A stretch of 6,656 nucleotides of DNA, from positions 1 to 6,656 of the forward strand of contig DOFS01000103.1 in the NCBI GenBank assembly GCA_003523945.1, in the 5' to 3' direction. The notes under the pieces are model-generated. The model did not search any database. It was not told where the DNA came from and saw only the letters and a program-made list of their open reading frames with translations. Shown piece after piece: positions 1 through 6,006 of this stretch. The position numbers were made by a program, and so were the translations under genes. The stretch is from Nitrospiraceae bacterium. Its GTDB lineage: Bacteria; Nitrospirota; Nitrospiria; Nitrospirales; UBA8639. Every line of letters begins with the position of its first letter. The stretch's first letter is position 1.

Positions 1-425
1 CGTCTTCGGTAGGGATTCTGACCTCCGGGGGGCATGGAATGCCCTCGAAATATTGCATTCTCCAGGGATCAGCTTCACAAATCGGCATATTCGTCCCTTC
101 CCTCCAATGTCTTCATCACCGACGTTGTCTCTATTCATTCTATGCGAGATGGGATCATGCAACAAGCGTTGGGTCCGCCAATTTTTTTCAGGGGTATCCG
201 ACAATGCTCGCTACCTGATATCTGCGTCAGAAGGCAGGATCGTCATGGACATGTTGTAGGTGACTGTCTTCCATGAGGCAATTGCTCGTGGTTTGACTGC
301 TGCTGAAAACCCGCCGCCATTTAAGGCGAAAAATACATTCCGGAACTGTCCTTGAAAAGTATTGGGTTGGGACTTGAGGTGCCCGGCATAAGTTGATCCG
401 GACTGCGGGGGAGTAAACGAATCAA

Positions 426-472
426 ACTGATAGCTGCGGGGCCAGGTCCAGGAGGTGGTAACAGTTTTTTTT
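426..472 (+). terminator. possible rho-independent terminator (imperfect stem, T8)
   Basis: ACTGATA (426-432) pairs with TAACAGT (459-465) apart from one A-A mismatch, and a run of eight T follows directly (465-472). The interior is GC-rich but folds only partly. No convincing plus-strand gene lies upstream, so the role is uncertain. It could end a transcript entering from the left of the window. Confidence 0.3.
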
Positions 473-575
473 CTTCGAGCTTTCTCAAAGTAGATTCCAT
501 TTAGAATCCAAGGGGCCTAACCCTTCTTCTATCTGGCCACAGAACCTTGGACCCTGAGGCAGGATGACGGTCTCA

Positions 576-625
576 TGACGGGTTATTCAGCACACGGCTT
601 GTTCCTCAAATAGCTGAATGGGTCA
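576..625. repeat. inverted repeat with ATTCAGC/GCTGAAT core
   Basis: ATTCAGC (585-591) and GCTGAAT (613-619) are perfect inverted copies around a 21-base loop. Outside them TGAC (576-579) and GTCA (622-625) also pair, giving a two-part stem. ATTTTC follows on the plus strand without a clean T-run. It may be a REP-like intergenic element or part of a terminator. It lies downstream of the transporter gene, which reads towards it. Confidence 0.4.
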
Positions 626-634
626 TTTTCAATT

Positions 635-665
635 AGGTTTTTTACGGGAATTAATTCCCCAACCT
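635..665. repeat. palindrome GGGAATTAATTCCC with flanking inverted arms
   Basis: GGGAATTAATTCCC (646-659) is a perfect 14-bp palindrome. AGGTT (635-639) and AACCT (661-665) are inverted copies around it, spaced unequally. The site is about 100 bases past the stop codon of the minus-strand transporter gene. It could be a dimeric regulator site or a weak transcript-end hairpin, and the sequence does not decide between them. Confidence 0.4.
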
Positions 666-761
666 CAAGCGTTAAAATGACTCGTAAATTTTCGCTTTCC
701 TGTACACATGGCCGAATGGAAAAAATACAGATTAGTCACAGAGGGAAGCCATTCTTCGCGA

Positions 762-1877
762 TTAGGTCGGATCCACCGGTTCCCGTGGATGTTCCGAATT
801 CGCCTTCACTAGAAGACCGGTCTTCGCTTGAAAGTTTTCACGATAAATTTGGAAGACCGCAAGAGCGATCCCCAGCAAAATCGGACCAAGAAATAATCCG
901 AGAAAACCAAAGTAGGCCAGGCCCCCTAATGAGGAGAAGAACAGAAACAAAACGGGCAAGTCCGCTTTCGACCCTACGAGGAGGGGTTGTAGCAAATTGT
1001 CCATGAGCCCGACCAATCCGACTCCAACCCCGACCATGACCAACCCTTTCCAAACGGGAGCCGTCCATAACAGGTACGCGGCGACCGGGCCCCAGACTAA
1101 TGCGGTGCCTCCAATAGGCAGAAGAGAAAAAAGTGCGCTCAAGGCACCGAGAAATACCGGAAACGGGACGCCCAGCGCCCAAAAGGCGAGCCCTGCTGTG
1201 AAGCCTTGTGCCAGGGCCGTGAGCAGTGTGCCCTGAACCACGGCCACCAGCACGTGGTCAAGGCGATTCATAATCACCGCCTTGTAGCTTTCCTCGATAG
1301 GAAGGGCTTCGTAAAAGGCCTCATAAAGCCGATGGCCGTCGCGAAATAAAAAGAACAGGGTAAATAGAATCACAAAGAAATCCATGATGAGATCAATGGT
1401 GTTCTTTGCCAATCCACCGACGCTGGACAGGAGGACCCCGCTCACGGCCTTTCCTCCCTCAACCAGATTCTCCTGAAGATCCCCATAGGCCACGACAAAT
1501 TTTCCCAACACTTCTTGCGAGAGATGGCCGATTAGCGGTAGTCCTGCGACAAGATGGGGGAGTCTCTGCAGGCCACCTTCCTCTACCCAGGTCATGGCGA
1601 GCCGGTACGCGTTTATCGTTTCTGTAATGACCAGAAATGTGAGATATGCCACGGGCAACACCGCCAGCAACATCACGCTAAGCGTGCTCAGGGCAGCAGA
1701 GGCGGTCGTGCGGTCTCCCAGCATTTTGGTCAGCCACTGATAAAGGGGGTAGAAGAGACGAACCAAAATCATGGCCCACAAAATTGGGGTCATAAACGGA
1801 GCAAAAATAAGGGCCAATACATAGAGAAGGAGAAAACACAAGACGAGGAAGGCCGCTGAGAGAATTTGTGGAGACAT
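762..1877 (-). CDS. AI-2E family transporter (YdiK/PerM-like polytopic membrane protein)
   Basis: This 371-residue inner-membrane protein has the usual length and layout of the AI-2E exporter family (PF01594). A hydrophobic hairpin lies near residues 5-40, a membrane segment near 60-88, an amphipathic soluble stretch near 95-150, then several membrane segments from about 157 to 345. Family-like signatures are LFLFRDG at 175-181, LLPIGGTALVWGP at 252-264, and a D293-x5-PLLVGSK stretch followed by the Gly-rich segment GGLAYFGFLGLFLGP at 318-332. The ATG at 1877 is the only reasonable start, because a TAA codon lies directly upstream in frame; the ribosome binding site is weak. Family members export small molecules (AI-2 for TqsA) or act in Na+(Li+)/H+ antiport. 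The substrate here cannot be told from sequence. The gene appears to stand alone, with 480 bases separating it from the BON gene upstream. Confidence 0.9.
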   Translation of the reverse strand: MSPQILSAAFLVLCFLLLYVLALIFAPFMTPILWAMILVRLFYPLYQWLTKMLGDRTTASAALSTLSVMLLAVLPVAYLTFLVITETINAYRLAMTWVEEGGLQRLPHLVAGLPLIGHLSQEVLGKFVVAYGDLQENLVEGGKAVSGVLLSSVGGLAKNTIDLIMDFFVILFTLFFLFRDGHRLYEAFYEALPIEESYKAVIMNRLDHVLVAVVQGTLLTALAQGFTAGLAFWALGVPFPVFLGALSALFSLLPIGGTALVWGPVAAYLLWTAPVWKGLVMVGVGVGLVGLMDNLLQPLLVGSKADLPVLFLFFSSLGGLAYFGFLGLFLGPILLGIALAVFQIYRENFQAKTGLLVKANSEHPREPVDPT

Positions 1878-2357
1878 TTATGGAGACGCCGCCAATGTAT
1901 AACGTATCAGCAATCCTGAAAATATTTTCTCGGGGGGAGAGGAAAGAACCATGGACACTTTTATTGCCACTTCGATAATAAGCATTGGCATTTCAGGTTT
2001 ATCATAGGGGGCGAAGTATTCCCAGTTCAAGAAACCAATCTTTAGTCGTAACTCACTTGCCGGGACGGTTCGGTTTTCTGTTCTTGGTTCAAGGGGGAAT
2101 GCTAATGAATGATTATAAGGAGTCGTGAGCTCAATCTTTCATGCGAGTGACTCATAATAACACCTACGTCGGGGAGGGGCCGCATTTTTGTAGGGCCATA
2201 TCAAAATGAGAGAAAAATTATTAAGATCATAGTCTGTATCCCTGTTGTAAAACGTGGAGGAAGGGTTTGTTGATTTCCACGGCAGGGTTCAATGCGCGGA
2301 TTCTCTTTTGATTGTTTTCCCAAGTTCTTTTGAACTCTGAGGGCTGATTGCGTCCAG
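1878..2357. other. 480-base gap between the BON gene and the transporter gene
   Basis: No gene is supportable here. The gap must contain the transporter promoter on the minus strand, but I found no convincing -35/-10 pair; TATACA near 1900 is the best -10 candidate. GAAAATATTTTC (1918-1929) is a 12-bp palindrome just upstream of the transporter. A plus-strand ATG at 1951 preceded by an AGAGGA motif opens an 18-codon hydrophobic frame ending at 2007, far too short to call. A small hairpin, AGTTC-TTTT-GAACT (2323-2336), lies just past the BON stop codon but lacks a T-run. Confidence 0.5.
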
Positions 2358-3083
2358 TCACTCCTGTACCTTGAGGTGGTTGACGACTTTATCTACCCCA
2401 AACACAAACCAGGCATCGTTTTCGGCGGCCCGTCGTTGCACCTCATTGCTGACCAATCCTTCGAGTGTAACAATCGACTGTTTGGTGCCGACCCGAATCT
2501 GGTCGGCCTGAACAAGCGGGTCTTTGGTTAAGACCAGGTGGACCGTATCTAACAGTTCCTCGTCATTGTCTTCTTCGGGGGGCTCCACCGCCATTCCGTT
2601 GACGACATCGCGGCTCCCCGGTACCCACCAGGCAAGCACTCCTGCAAGACGCTTTTTCGCAAGGCTGGGTACATGATCATCAAGAAGCACAACGCCGTCA
2701 GTGACGGAAAGTTCGATGGCACCGGTAGTTTGGGTGGCCGCCTCACGGATCGTTTCCACTTTGCCTTTGTTTCGGATGCGAAGGGCGCAATTTTGTAAGG
2801 CGGGGTCCTGAAGCAGGACGTCTCGCACTGACCTTAAAATGGCCCCATCTCCTATTCTGACGGCCGGGGTAACATGGAGGCGGTCGACAATGCCTGTGAC
2901 CCCGGGAGTCGCAATGGCTAACCCCATGGTCAGTTTCTTTGCGGCGATATCCTGGGCTTCTCCCTCAAGGGTGAGGACATCGTCTTCGTACCGCATGGTC
3001 ACGGGATGAGTGTGAAGGTTAATACGGGGTTCATGTTCCAATGCCGCCTGGACTGCCTTAATGATATGGTGATTGTTTGCCAT
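2358..3083 (-). CDS. cytoplasmic protein with three BON domains
   Basis: From ATG at 3083 this encodes 241 residues with three BON-type alpha/beta units, roughly at 5-73, 80-165 and 172-240. The recurring pattern is a short helix, then a VTLEG-like strand (VLTLEGEAQ, GVVLLDDHV, IVTLEGLV), a second helix, and a closing G(V)xxVxxxhxV strand. The middle unit carries an insertion rich in charged residues plus the motif LAWWVPGSRDVVNGM. BON domains usually bind phospholipid or glycan surfaces, often in periplasmic proteins such as OsmY. This one has no signal peptide, so a cytoplasmic location is inferred. The start is supported by AAAGGGA a few bases upstream and by the first BON unit beginning almost at once. 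The kinase stop lies 10 bases upstream, so the two probably formed one operon. The frame is also open upstream to 3521, which I attribute to a frameshift in the kinase. Confidence 0.85.
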   Translation of the reverse strand: MANNHHIIKAVQAALEHEPRINLHTHPVTMRYEDDVLTLEGEAQDIAAKKLTMGLAIATPGVTGIVDRLHVTPAVRIGDGAILRSVRDVLLQDPALQNCALRIRNKGKVETIREAATQTTGAIELSVTDGVVLLDDHVPSLAKKRLAGVLAWWVPGSRDVVNGMAVEPPEEDNDEELLDTVHLVLTKDPLVQADQIRVGTKQSIVTLEGLVSNEVQRRAAENDAWFVFGVDKVVNHLKVQE

Positions 3084-3093
3084 ACGTTCCCTT

Positions 3094-3521
3094 TCACAGT
3101 TTGTAGCCGAACTGACGCAATAGGGCCTTTCGTGCGTGAATGTCTGCCTCTTTTTCCACCCCTTTTGGTGATTGGCCGTCGACCACCCCGACAATGCCGC
3201 GGCCTTGTGCGGTTTCAGCCAGGATGACGTCGACAGCGTTGTCGGAAAGCAGTCGCGTAGAAAGATAAGAAAACTGTGGCCCGCGCCAATGGTGTGAGCG
3301 GTGGTTTTGGCACGGTCGGTCAGTTCGAGGTCTGTTCCACTCCATCGCACGAGGCATGGACCGGATGCTTCACAAAAGGCCAGCCCGAATTTGATCCCCG
3401 GCACGGCGGTGACAAGGGCTTCATGAAGATCCTCCACCGTTTTAATGAAATGTGCCTGTCCCAAAATAAGGTTGATGTCCTCAGGCTTGCCTATCGCGAC
3501 TGAAGTCAGGTTGATCGGCAT
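3094..3521 (-). pseudogene. adenosine-specific kinase family protein, broken by an internal frame-changing deletion
   Basis: The first 93 codons from ATG 3521 match the adenosine-specific kinase family (PF04008, PAE2307-like; about 160 residues). They begin MPINLTSVAIGKPEDIN, continue with [18 protein letters not shown], and reach [16 protein letters not shown] near 3243. The family's C-terminal part ([20 protein letters not shown], then SPKGVE, ending RQFGYKL) follows at once in a different frame and stops at TGA 3094-3096. Recalled family members have about 20 residues between RDxFP and ANPVEV, and these are absent here. So an internal deletion of roughly 60-70 bases, not a multiple of three, is the likely lesion, rather than a single-base slip. 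The AAGGAGG ribosome binding site (3527-3533) is excellent and still present. Translation from it would run out of frame for about 53 codons and then in frame through the BON gene. Family function is inferred from archaeal members. Confidence 0.8.
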
Positions 3522-3567
3522 ATGGCCCTCCTTGTTCGTATGATTAGACGACGGTCCCCGCCGTTGG

Positions 3568-3789
3568 TCATCGCCCGAAGCGGCCCATCAGATTTGTTTC
3601 GCCAAGAATATGATTTTGACTGGCGACAAGGACCTCTGCTTTCTTTGCTCCCGGTGGTAAGGTCAACGGGGCATCCAACGCGTACAATTTAACGTAATAC
3701 CGATGGGGGTTGCCTGGTGGAGGGCAGGGCCCTCCATAGCCGATCCGATTAAAATCGTTGATCCCTTGTCGCTCGCCGGTGGGAAACAT
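3568..3789 (-). pseudogene. C-terminal half of a YbhB/YbcL-type PEBP (Raf kinase inhibitor-like) protein
   Basis: The 73-residue frame matches the second half of bacterial phosphatidylethanolamine-binding-like proteins. It shows PTGERQGINDF, the hallmark GYGGPCPPPG, HRYYVKLYALD, LPPGAKKAE, then HIL and LMGRFGR at the C-terminus, ending at TGA 3568-3570. Intact members are about 150-180 residues, so the N-terminal ligand-pocket half is missing. Upstream of the nominal ATG at 3789 the frame meets TGA within four codons, and the DNA there belongs to a different, oppositely oriented gene (the YjbQ remnant). The ATG at 3789 is therefore probably not a true start. The usual EGHIL motif reads QNHIL here, another possible sign of decay. 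It lies 46 bases upstream of the kinase remnant on the same strand, so the two probably belonged to one operon with the BON gene. Confidence 0.8.
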
Positions 3790-3791
3790 TG

Positions 3792-4126
3792 AATACGATC
3801 ATTCATGGTAAAAATTTTCAGAATGGCTTGTGCCACGTTTTTCTGCCTCATACCATTGCGACTCTGATAACCGGATAATTCGGGGCAGGCATGGAAAATG
3901 ACTTACTCGAAGTCGCCGAAAAATTATCCCTCAGTTCAAATTCCGTCATGCCCATGATCCCTCCCATGCGTGGTCTCATATGGGCGCCTCCCTAATCGGA
4001 GCATCCTTGGCCTTGCCCCTGTTGGAGGGTGAGTTGCGTTTAGGTACCTGGCAATCGGTCTTATTAAGAGAACGAGATGGCCCCCGGGAACGCCAGCTCG
4101 TGGTGGCTTTAGCTCCTCCAGCGTGA
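3792..4126 (+). pseudogene. YjbQ/UPF0047 family (secondary thiamine-phosphate synthase) remnant with nonsense codon and frameshift
   Basis: Read in two joined plus-strand frames, this gives NGLCHVFLPHTIATLITG, a TAA stop at 3876-3878, then MENDLLEVAEK. After a shift in the A5 run at 3919-3923 it continues IIPQFKFRHAHDPSHAW, MGASLIGASLALPLLEG, LRLGTWQSV, DGPRERQLVVAL, ending at TGA 4124-4126. The order and motifs (PHT-A early, RH..H in the middle, then the (L)GTWQ and DGPR motifs) match YjbQ/UPF0047 (PF01894, about 135-140 residues), members of which have secondary thiamine-phosphate synthase activity. One extra A in the A5 run would restore the frame. The TAA may have been GAA. About 25-30 N-terminal codons are missing, and the coding match stops where the minus-strand PEBP remnant begins. 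With three separate lesions this cannot make a functional enzyme. Its boundary of about 3792 is approximate. Confidence 0.75.
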
Positions 4127-4180
4127 AGCCAATGACATTGAGTATTTCGGGTTGAGAGGAAAGTGAAATTGCCTAATGCG

Positions 4181-4196
4181 TGAGCATGGAGGCTCA
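4181..4196. terminator. possible bidirectional terminator hairpin
   Basis: TGAGC (4181-4185) and GCTCA (4192-4196) form a 5-bp stem with a 6-base loop, and GC on each side extends it with bulges. It lies between the 3' ends of the plus-strand YjbQ remnant and the minus-strand membrane protein gene, where a shared terminator would be expected. No T-run follows on either strand, so this is weak. Confidence 0.25.
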
Positions 4197-4211
4197 GGGC
4201 ACAATTATTTG

Positions 4212-4760
4212 TTACCGGATTCCTAACATCCAGGATCTGTCCTGGAAGTTTTTCAAGTCCTCCACTGCTTGAATTCCAATACGCAATGCATCATGAAGCA
4301 GATCACGAAGTTCCGTGGTCAATTCCAGCAAGGCAGGCCTGTCAATGTCCTTTGAGCCTGTCGTTATGTTGTCCCTCATCTCCTCAAGGGCATGGATATC
4401 CTCGATAATGGATCTGGCTTTGGTGTAAAAATCTGTAACGGTGTCACTCCGGCCAACAAGCAAGCCGACTTTATTAGCCAAGCTATTAAATACCGGGAAA
4501 TAGTTTTCGCGAATTCTTGGCGAAAAAAAATCGTTGTCGGTCAGTTGATGGGCCGGGTCGGATAGTTTCTGAATGATTTTTTCAAGGTGTTGCAGGTACC
4601 GTCGTTTTAAGACAATTTCGATAATGGCGGTGATCTCTCCCTGTATGGCAAGGGCGATGCCTTTGCCTTCTTTGAAGGTGGCGTATCGCCTGACGGCTGC
4701 ATTGATGACGCCACCAAGCAGCGCTCCAAGAAGAAGCCAGGTAACAGCATTGTCTCTCAT
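4212..4760 (-). CDS. uncharacterised single-pass membrane protein with a helical cytoplasmic domain
   Basis: The protein has 182 residues. Residues 7-23 (TWLLLGALLGGVINAAV) form one Gly-containing membrane helix followed by RR at 24-25, suggesting the C-terminal part is cytoplasmic. The remainder is predicted mostly helical and charged, without cysteine or an obvious catalytic motif. Stretches that look family-like are AIQGEITAIIEIVLKRRY (38-55), ENYFPVFNSLANKVGLLVG (84-102), FYTKARSIIEDIHAL (111-125) and an amphipathic C-terminal helix. I recall similar hypothetical proteins in proteobacteria but know no function. The start at ATG 4760 has AAGGA five bases upstream, which fits well. A GC-rich hairpin lies 32 bases upstream of the start. 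No gene adjoins it upstream for 600 bases, so it is probably transcribed alone. Confidence 0.8.
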   Translation of the reverse strand: MRDNAVTWLLLGALLGGVINAAVRRYATFKEGKGIALAIQGEITAIIEIVLKRRYLQHLEKIIQKLSDPAHQLTDNDFFSPRIRENYFPVFNSLANKVGLLVGRSDTVTDFYTKARSIIEDIHALEEMRDNITTGSKDIDRPALLELTTELRDLLHDALRIGIQAVEDLKNFQDRSWMLGIR

Positions 4761-4791
4761 GCAGTCCTTTTTTTAAGCGGAGAAGAGTTGT

Positions 4792-4818
4792 CCCGGAGGG
4801 CTTTCCTCCCGTTCCGGG
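4792..4818. other. GC-rich hairpin upstream of the membrane protein gene
   Basis: CCCGGA (4792-4797) pairs with TCCGGG (4813-4818), and inside it GGAGG can pair with CCTCC (4804-4808 region) in an alternative register. On the minus strand it would lie in the leader of the gene starting at 4760. On the plus strand it is followed by CCTTCTTAAATT, too T-poor for a classic terminator. It might be a leader hairpin or a degenerate terminator. Confidence 0.35.
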
Positions 4819-5376
4819 CCTTCTTAAATTAGAACTTTACCGTGATTTTTGCAAGACCCTGTCGGGAATGGTCAGATGCCTCTCTTCCTTTCCCAGCCTT
4901 TCAGATCCACAACCGGTCTTGTTCTCTCTAAGGTAGAAGAACTCGCTTTTGGCCTTTTCACCTGGGCACAGATACTTTGCCCTTGGTTCAGGATGACGAT
5001 CCCATCGCAGAGACACCCCTTCACGCATGGTTCGTGAAGGGGAATAAGGGGTTGAGTGAATATTTCATGAACAAGATCAAGATTTCTAAAACGGGTTTCA
5101 AGTTGATCAAGTCGACGAGGTTGTCCAGGCAAACCAGGAGATCCTCAGACCGGGTTCTTTTTGAATTCTCCGTACGGGACTTCGACATTCTACTCGGAAA
5201 GCAGCCGTAAAAAATTTCTCGCTCCGGTCAGTGCAGAGAAGGCGTATCGCCATATATGCGATCTGAAGTGCACAGGCGGTGTAATTGAATACATGCAAAC
5301 GGCGGTGAGTGCAGGTAATGGGGATCTGAGTGAGTCAGAAGCGGGTGTACTGTGAGGATACAACTCTCATGGCAGG
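4819..5376. other. gap with no supportable gene between membrane protein and outer-membrane protein genes
   Basis: Several 60-80 codon frames are open on both strands (for example 4977-5210 and 5107-5355 plus, 4872-5132 minus). None has a good start signal or a family I recognise, and they overlap one another. The plus frame ending at 5355 has protein-like composition (AEKAYRHICDLKC, GGVIEYMQTAV), but only a TTG at 5161 as a possible start, so it may be a decayed gene end. A weak minus-strand promoter candidate for the gene at 4760 is TTGCAA (4849-4854) and TAATTT (4826-4831) with 17 bases between. The strongest structure is the hairpin at 5016-5042. Confidence 0.45.
5016..5042. repeat. perfect 10-bp inverted repeat (hairpin), REP-like
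   Basis: CCCCTTCACG (5016-5025) and CGTGAAGGGG (5033-5042) are perfect inverted copies with a 7-base loop, CATGGTT. Neither strand has a T-run after the stem, so it is not a typical terminator. It stands over 300 bases from the nearest gene end. Such isolated strong hairpins are often copies of dispersed repetitive palindromic elements, but one window cannot show copy number. Confidence 0.6.
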
Positions 5377-6006
5377 TCAAAAATGAAATCGAATTCCGAC
5401 CATTCCGGTTAAACCACTCAAATTCTCAACGTCAATTTTATTTTTTCCGGAGGCATTCGTATACCGCGTTAACTGAAAGTCGGCACTCACACGGCCTTCC
5501 GCAAATATGGCTACACCCTGCCCCACGGGGGCTTCGACACCCAATAGTCCCATAATGCCGTATCCAAATCCTTTGTTTCCTTTAACGTTGATCGAAGTCC
5601 TCTTTTTTTCGACATCGTTTTCATCAAAGACATTGAGCGCTATATTCACCCCCAGGCCGATATACGGTGAAATGCCGTGGGAAAGAAACATATACTGGCC
5701 TATTCCTCTAAGAATATAAGCCTGCGTATCGATATTGTTTGCATGAAAAAGTTCCGTGTCGTAATTGCGATATTCCAACTCCACCCCGATTCGTTCTTGA
5801 GGAGAAATGATGCCCATGGCTTGAAAGATACCGCTCACCCCGGTTTGGCCTTGGAACGGATAAAAAAATCCTCCGCCACCCGAAATCACTACCGTATCTG
5901 ATTCCTCAGATTCTATGACTTTTGCCTGTGCGTGATCCGAGAGTCCGCCAAAAACTATCAGTCCCATCATGACGGTAAACAAATACCGTAGAGCTAATTG
6001 TTTCAT
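5377..6006 (-). CDS. outer-membrane beta-barrel protein with signal peptide
   Basis: The 209-residue precursor starts with a classical Sec signal: MKQLALRYL, a hydrophobic core (FTVMMGLIVFGGL) and a likely cleavage after AQA, leaving about 180 mature residues. The mature part alternates polar and hydrophobic residues in short strands joined by Gly/Asn/Asp turns, for example RIGVELEYRNY, YILRGIGQYMFL, ISPYIGLGVNIALNV, FGYGIMGLLGVEAPV and VAIFAEGRVSADFQL. It ends TGMVGIRFHF, and a terminal Phe is the usual Bam recognition signal. Size and pattern suit an eight-stranded OmpW/OmpX-like barrel (general OMP_b-brl family). No ligand or specific subfamily can be named. The start is supported by GAGGA four bases before ATG 6006. 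The gene has no close neighbour on either side and is probably transcribed alone. Confidence 0.85.
   Translation of the reverse strand: MKQLALRYLFTVMMGLIVFGGLSDHAQAKVIESEESDTVVISGGGGFFYPFQGQTGVSGIFQAMGIISPQERIGVELEYRNYDTELFHANNIDTQAYILRGIGQYMFLSHGISPYIGLGVNIALNVFDENDVEKKRTSINVKGNKGFGYGIMGLLGVEAPVGQGVAIFAEGRVSADFQLTRYTNASGKNKIDVENLSGLTGMVGIRFHF

Larger units (their letters stand above)
1..761. other. no supportable gene; intergenic or decayed DNA with inverted repeats
   Basis: I see no recognisable gene here. The plus-strand frame 34-276 is open for 80 codons and the overlapping frame 53-259 for 68, but neither has a clear ribosome binding site or a family I know. A minus-strand frame is also open from about 216 to the window edge without a convincing start. 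The phrase SDNARYLISASEGR in the 53-259 frame faintly resembles a WD40 blade, which is not enough for a call. The structured parts are listed separately: a hairpin plus T-run at 426-472 and inverted repeats at 576-625 and 635-665. Confidence 0.5.

Noticed and set aside
34..276. 80-codon plus-strand frame near the left edge, with phrases faintly like a CBS or WD40 domain
   Set aside because: There is no ribosome binding site, no complete domain, and overlapping frames look just as good. The resemblance is too short to trust.
838..1182. 114-codon minus-strand frame inside the transporter gene
   Set aside because: It overlaps the transporter in another frame and its Arg/Ser/Gly-rich translation matches nothing recognisable.
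677..1236. Plus-strand frames opposite the transporter gene
   Set aside because: They lie antisense to a clear AI-2E family gene and have the low-complexity, Pro/Arg-rich look of shadow frames.
1951..2007. 18-codon hydrophobic frame after an AGAGGA motif
   Set aside because: Too short to tell from chance; no promoter, terminator or antisense RNA partner seen to support a small toxin or membrane peptide.
3663..3851. 62-codon minus-strand frame across the PEBP/YjbQ junction
   Set aside because: It spans two unrelated gene remnants on opposite strands, so it cannot be an original gene.
4872..5132. 86-codon minus-strand frame containing EPCVKGCLCDGIVILNQG
   Set aside because: The cysteine-rich phrase is mostly encoded by the 5016-5042 hairpin and its flanks. 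With no start signal or family it is better explained as repeat DNA that happens to be open.
5507..5901. Plus-strand frames opposite the outer-membrane protein gene
   Set aside because: Antisense shadows of a gene with a clear signal peptide and barrel pattern.
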